Assembly: GCA_036768485.1 (NCBI GenBank)
Contig: JAVLUZ010000273.1
Span: 3,887,391 to 3,951,390 of the forward strand
Reading direction: 5' to 3'
Length of the DNA: 64,000 nucleotides
From: Mermis nigrescens
Taxonomy: Eukaryota > Nematoda > Enoplea > Mermithida > Mermithidae
In this document: in pieces, positions 59,161 to 64,000 of the stretch
Position numbering within the stretch: position 1 is the stretch's first letter
Layout of the letters: each line of letters opens with the position of its first letter
The notes under the pieces: generated by a model
The model's database searches: none
What the model was told of the DNA's origin: nothing
The model's input: the letters and a program-made list of their open reading frames with translations, nothing else
Made by a program: the position numbers and the translations under genes

Positions 59161-60535
59161 CTTGCAGCGCCAGCTACAAGCGTTCCATCGGAACAGCTGT
59201 TCAGTTGTGCTGGAATCATTTACGACCCTCTCAGAAACAGGCTACATGGCAAAAAAAGAAGAACCACTGTTATTTTTAAAATTTAATTTACTCGGAACAA
59301 TACTAAGTTTTAGTCTGTAAACTTTTAGGTAATAAAAGATTGAATTGCTGCTTCATGTCTTCACTAAATTTTATGAAGTTCGATTTTTAACTCTAATTTT
59401 GAAAAAACCGAGAAACGACTCCAAAAAAGATCGGTTCCACTTCCTATTCCGGTTCTATGAAAATAAAAAATCGGTTCCGGTTCCGATTCTGGTTCTTAGA
59501 ATGTCAAAAAATCGGTTCTCGGTTCTGGTTCCGGTTCCAAAAAAATGGTCGGTTCCAGCCGGTTCTGGTTCCGGTTAACCGGCACATCCCTAGCTTACAG
59601 ATCATACTTTGAAACAGAATTAAATTATGGTTTTGATGCGAAACTGTCTCATCTTCAGTCTGCACTGTATTTTCATGAAGGTGGGGCTAATGTAGATACT
59701 GCTGATAATAAAGGATTCAAAGAACGTGCGGTGTTGTTCGAAGATTCAAATATTGTGGAAGTATCTGCGCCTTTATACATTGACATGTTTTTCACAAGAC
59801 AGATATTTGCTGAATTCCACAGATTTTTGCTTAGAATTACACAGAGACAACAAAAATTTTGTCCTACAGTGCTTTGAAGATATCCCATTAGAACTCAATG
59901 TTTTAGTATTGAAATTGTTTGTGCTAAAGGTAGAAGTTTTGGAAAGCTAAGTTTAGCTCTGAAGCAAACAATGTTAGCATATACTGCGAAATATCCTATA
60001 ATACGGGTTGTCATGACAAACATGCAGGTGTCCAACCCTTCAAGAGAAACGCCCAATTTAACATTGTTTATCGGACAGCTGTCAAGATGGCTGGTTTTTG
60101 CTTGTGTCAAAGGAAGCGCATTTTGATGCAGTTATCAAAATCACCATTGAATTTTAGCCCATTTAGTGTTTATGATGTAAGAGTAACATGCGGAGCACAA
60201 ACTCATTCACTAAATAAGTCATTCAAGCAGAATAAGTTTATTCAGGCTTTCAATCAGGTGTACGATGCACTTGATATTGTTCATGATAATAAAAGCAATT
60301 TCATCAGTCGCAATGAATTTAAGATGAGCCATTCCTTCTTTGTGATTGACCTGACGCCCAATACAGATGATATATGGCATTGGGACTTAGTGCATTAAGG
60401 AACAACAAGTATAAATGTCAAGGTTGCAGATGATTTACTAGACTCTGGAGTAGAAATTATTATATATGCCAAATTTGACATTTTGATTATGAATGATAAG
60501 AATCACAATACATTCCATGATTATAATGCTTGAAA

Positions 60536-60955
60536 ATGAACACCCCTAAAATACTGAACATTATATGCGCTGATCCTGGTGTAAACAGAATTTTACTGAG
60601 AATCTTCCCTATTGATCGCCTTTGACCTATACCCCACTACCCTGCTGCTCTGATAGTCAATTTGGATTTTAGTAATGAGCCAGGGTCACACTGGGTCGCC
60701 ATTTTTCTCAGTCGTAAGGCGCGCTGTGATTACTTTGATAGCTATAGTCAGTAACCTTTTGAGCTCAGAGAATATATTTAGAAAGATGCTTCATCATAAA
60801 CGTATAATAATATGAGAGTTCTGGGACTTTTCTCTACATCATGTGGTCATATGTGTATCTACTTTTTGCATTTTCGTGCAAAAGGCGTTTCATTCAAAAG
60901 AATTGTAAAATCAATGCACACGCCTGAAATCTATAAATACTCCAAAAAAGTGTAA
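60536..60955 (+). pseudogene. PRO: Adenain-like cysteine protease (copy B)
   Basis: From MNTPKILNIICADPG the frame passes through PIPHYPAALIVNLDFSNEPG and SHWVAIFLSRKARCDYFDSY, with the catalytic His before Trp and the acidic residue in the DYFDSY block, to FSTSCGHMCIYFLHFRAKG with the catalytic Cys. All catalytic positions are retained, unlike copy A. Stops after FPIDRL, YSQ and REYI inactivate it. Confidence 0.82.
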
Positions 60956-60966
60956 AGGACACAAGC

Positions 60967-61742
60967 ATGGATCCTAATCAGTTTTACATTACGCTTCCGA
61001 GCAATTCTCAAGAATAAAATACTGTCCGCCTTTATTACAAAGCTGCCTAGACACATAATTCTCAGTGGCGAGTGGGAAGAGGGCTGGCCGAAATAAATTA
61101 TGCCAACATCTGGAATAATATAGCCGAGGATCATAATATAACAGTTATATGATTTGAAAAATAATATGCAAATAAACATGCTGATTCCTCGAGCCAGGTA
61201 CTTAACTATACACGATCTTTTGAAAACCATAAAAAGTGGTCTAAAAAACAGTCAGTCTGAAAGAAAAAGTCAAGTATACAGAATATCTTGGCATAAAGTA
61301 TGATAAAAACAAGAAGTTTTTTCATTTGATCATCAAATTCTGAATATATTAGAAATGTAAAGTTGACCAAACATTTAATGTATATGCTGGGATTTCTAGA
61401 GAGTCAACTTGATAACATCAATTACACTACTGCGCAAGAACTGAGTATAATTGCCCATCATTCTCCCGATATGCTAGGCGGATTGCATAATTTTATGCAT
61501 ATTTCGATTTACTTGAACCTCGAATCGTTGGAAACGTTTTTGCCCCCTCAGGCAAGTCATAAATATTCAAGAAAAGTACATGGACATTTTGAATCATTCC
61601 TATATTACCCCACATTATATACCTGTGCTGAAAAAATGATTCAATGCTATTGGAATTAATGTTAAAACAGATTAAAGTCAGCCAGTTCCTTTTAAATTTG
61701 GCAAAGACATTGTTAAATTGCATTTCAAACTAACAAATTAAT
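60967..61742 (+). pseudogene. Polinton structural protein, minor capsid candidate (copy B)
   Basis: Opens MDPNQFYITLPSNSQE and then a stop, as in copy A at the same site. Further pieces: LTKHLMYMLGFLESQLDNI, DMLGGLHNFMHISIYLNLES, and the ending FGKDIVKLHFKLTN. It abuts the right terminal repeat. Same family and same uncertainty of role as 29-805. Confidence 0.68.
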
Positions 61743-61746
61743 AGAT

Positions 61747-62492
61747 TTACACAACTGTGTACAGGGAATACTGTGTGCAGGAGTAGCAAGAGTGGACCCC
61801 TGCCTCATAATTATCATTGATTCTTATCACTGCAGGCGGCGGCTGCTCCTGGGGGATACCAGGTGGCTCCCTGACCATACAGCTGCTCACTAACCCCCAA
61901 ACCGATCCCCTATGTTGACTCCCTTCCTATGGCTGCTCCCTACCCCACAGCTGCTCCCTGTGTATGTTATATCATACTACCTCCGTCACTCAGTGAAGAC
62001 GTTACAATTTATTTAGAACACGTCACAATGCATTTGCCTCTCTTATAACATGGGCTACGGTATAACATTGTGCCCCAGGATAAGAGGTTTAACTACTGTT
62101 TTTAATTACCTTGTATAAAAATTGCTATGCTAGTTAACAAAATGCGCCAATAAATTTGTGTCATAAAAAATGCTTTGTCAGTGCGCTTATTATAAATTCC
62201 AAACAGACTGCCAATGTGCAATATTATGGACATCAGGAAAAATGCTTCGCCAATGCGCTTATTATTAGTCAGACTGCCAATGCGCGATATTAGAATTGCG
62301 TCACATTTCCACTGTGCTATCTAATTGTGTCTGCTTATTATAATTAAGATGCTTTAGTCTATAAAGTATAAACGGTCTAGCAAGCAGATTAAAAAGTGGT
62401 ACCCTTGGGTACAAAAGATAGGCGGCCAGTCCCCACGTTATAACATAGCAGTTCCCTTGAAATACGCTTGCGACCTCCCCCTCCATACTACT
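61747..62492. repeat. Right terminal inverted repeat of Polinton B
   Basis: The inverted partner of 45442-46214. It includes GTAGCAAGAGTGGACCCCTGC near 61785 and ends CCCCCTCCATACTACT. Confidence 0.85.
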
Positions 62493-62810
62493 ATGTTTAT
62501 TAAGCTATTTTTGCTTAAAAAAACTAATTGGCTTATCGTCTTCGGCCAATCCAATATGAAAGTATTAACCCGGGCCACCATATGTGCAGTTGTGAATCTT
62601 TGCAAAGATCTGCCTACCAATTACTCTAGAACGCATACAAGCAACGCCTTCTGACACTTGACACATATTTTAACAGAAATAACGCTCTATTTCCGTCTTT
62701 AAATGCCGGAACAGTCATTATGGTAACCAGGATTAAGGATATACCCAAATTGATGTCTGAGAGGCAGTAGTACTGAGACTGTATTTACCATACATATTAA
62801 ATTCAAGCAG

Positions 62811-63415
62811 AAGCGGATCTATGATTTTCATATTGAGCGATACTTCAAACTTCTACGAAAACAGTCAAAAATAGGTTCCAAAATTTGCCCTTCATGTGCA
62901 AAATAGCGTTTTTCAAGCATTTACGTTGTCTACTTTTATATAAAATCACTTTCGACTCAACATTTTTCCAAAAAAATTTGGACTTTTTGTAATTCAGCCG
63001 CAAAAAAATCATTAATTTTTTCAACTTTAGCAAAAAAATCGGCGAAAAGCGTCGGAAATTTTGTGGAATTATGGCCGGAGCACGTTTGGTAGCTTGATTT
63101 GGCGCTTAATTCCCTGTATTTGTAGCATTTGACGCCGAACATCGGGAATTTCTTAAAAGTTATGCTCTAAAACAGAGGAAATCTACATTAAAGTATCTGT
63201 TTCTGCTCTTAAAATTATTTTGGATGCTATTAAACGAACAAAAAATGGCTTTTAAGTCGCAGAAGAAGTGAAAATAAATGTCGCTAATAAGCATTCTCCG
63301 GCGCAAAACGGCAGAAAAAATTTGAGGAATCATGTTCATTGACAGATAAAAATTAAGCAAATAGCATATGCATCCATTATATCGCCAAATATTTTTAACC
63401 GATGGGAGGGAGCAG
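62811..63415. repeat. Second copy of the hAT-type element, without MITE
   Basis: From AGAAGCGGATCTATGATTTTC to TATCGCCAAATATTTTTAACCG the sequence tracks the element at 58093-59160 but lacks its internal 443 bp. The right end is eroded. Confidence 0.6.
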
Positions 63416-63429
63416 CCGCTATAAGTAGG

Positions 63430-64000
63430 AAGCACTCAAAATGTTTATGGGAGGGGTGTGCAAGATTTTTTAAAGGTCGAAAATGGTCTTAAAATGGAAG
63501 TATGGCGGAAAAACACCTCAATGAGCACTATCCATTGGCATCAACAAAATTGTGAAATGGACAAAAAAATTTCAAAAATTGAATTCCAGGCTTGGTAATC
63601 TGATTTCCAGTAGGGGCGGGGGCAAAATGATATAGAAGCAGGTCGCTATAAAAATAACACTTAGCAGAACAGGTCCTATATAAAACTCATATGAAGAAAA
63701 CATAAAAGTAAAAATTATTACTATGACAAAGAGCAAGAGTGAAGAAAAGAAGGAATATAAACAAGTAGAAAAACTGATAAAGTAAAATTAAAAAAAAATA
63801 ACAGCACGATTTTAGTTAAAGACGAATAAACAGTCTTGAACATACCTGGGCAGCACCAGGATTCTGGGGAGAGGGTGCAAGATTTTTAAAAGGTCGAAAA
63901 ATGGCCTCAAAATGGTGGTATTGCAAAAATACACCATTTTTCAATGTTTCTCATCGGAAACTATCCATTGGCATCAAAAAATTTCAAAAAAAGCGAAAAA
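63430..64000. repeat. Two copies of the dispersed repeat
   Basis: Copies at about 63440-63620 and 63850-64000 share GTGCAAGATTTTTTAAAGGTC, AAAATGGTCTTAAAATGG and TTTCTCATCGGAAACTATCC with 44300-44790. The second runs off the window. Nothing else is seen here. Confidence 0.65.

Larger units (their letters stand above)
57620..59592. mobile_element. Non-autonomous hAT element in Polinton B capsid gene
   Basis: The element is flanked by the perfect 8-bp duplication GCTTACAG (57612-57619 and 59593-59600). The ends are TAGGCATGTTCTGG and, in reverse complement, TAGGGATGTGCCGG, with CGGTTCCGGTTCC words inside both. No transposase. The capsid frame reads continuously across the junction when the element is left out. 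Confidence 0.92.
57294..60533 (+). pseudogene. Polinton major capsid protein candidate (copy B)
   Basis: Homolog of 1240-2533, split by a hAT at 57620-59592. Left part: KSEMDLFTAMKRGFWDEVQP, FRIPSNPNYMQMNRSYIYMA, INLIGKTFFK and GGRLVFDSSDLYAY. Right part: YFETELNYGFDAKLSHLQSA, NNKGFKERAVLF, QCFEDIPLELNVLVLKLFVL, PIIRVVMTNMQVSNPSRETP, HWDLVH. There is no ATG at the expected start, and there are stops after PTLAA and VEVLES. It ends HDYNA at 60533, 2 bases before the protease ATG. Confidence 0.8.
45442..62492 (+). mobile_element. Polinton/Maverick copy B, complete but decayed
   Basis: Terminal repeats of about 750 bp begin AGTAGTATGGAGGGGG and end CCCTCCATACTACT. Between them the same nine genes as copy A run on the plus strand. 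No target duplication was found (TATCTT left, ATGTTT right). Insertions of element D, a Tc1/mariner, a short ATTC-tailed sequence and nested hAT elements account for about 5.7 kb, leaving an original of about 11.5 kb, small for this group. Only the small membrane protein is uninterrupted. Confidence 0.92.

Noticed and set aside
45436..62498. A 6-bp target duplication for Polinton B
   Set aside because: TATCTT and ATGTTT do not match, so none is claimed.

Overview
The window is animal (metazoan) nuclear DNA, AT-rich, with genes split by introns and many nested DNA transposons. The species cannot be named from sequence alone. Host genes are sparse. There are two exons of a trypsin-like serine protease on the minus strand (38275-38534 and 17809-18030), separated by an intron of about 20 kb. 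There is also an F-box fragment (14284-14376), a candidate exon at 11723-11945, and a compact intronless TATA-binding-protein-like gene (14495-14999) followed 17 bases later by an unrecognised open frame (15017-15373).

Most of the window is mobile DNA. Two Polinton/Maverick (adintovirus-like) copies carry the same nine genes in the same order: PolB, INT, packaging ATPase, small membrane protein, coiled protein, pVI-like protein, major capsid candidate, adenain-like protease, minor capsid candidate. Copy A (1-10856, genes on the minus strand) is cut by the left window edge. Copy B (45442-62492, genes on the plus strand) is about 11.5 kb once its insertions are discounted. Nearly every gene in both copies carries nonsense mutations or frameshifts, so both are fossils. 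Copy B has been hit by a small TIR element D in PolB (47438-49515), a Tc1/mariner element in INT (53391-54905), a short insertion in ATP, and a hAT in the capsid gene (57620-59592) that holds a second hAT (58093-59160), which in turn holds a MITE (58336-58778).

Element C (25839-38212) lies in the serine-protease intron. It is a 12.4-kb foldback with no coding capacity, flanked by the 6-bp duplication CGCATG. Its arms consist of the terminal motif, minisatellites and spacer sequence also found in Polintons A and B, so it looks like a giant non-autonomous Polinton derivative. A 3.1-kb hAT (28392-31531, duplication ACTATAAC) and a 280-bp hairpin lie inside its left arm, and a tRNA-like sequence lies near its centre.

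Other mobile DNA includes a hAT at 19607-21541, three copies of one MITE that all sit inside hAT elements, a Mutator-like element with minisatellite arms (41184-42852) carrying exon-like open frames, and a dispersed family starting near GGGCAGCAAGAAAATTCTGG (40.5, 44.3, 63.4 and 63.8 kb). Long stretches (21.5-25.8 kb, 42.9-45.4 kb and others) show no gene.
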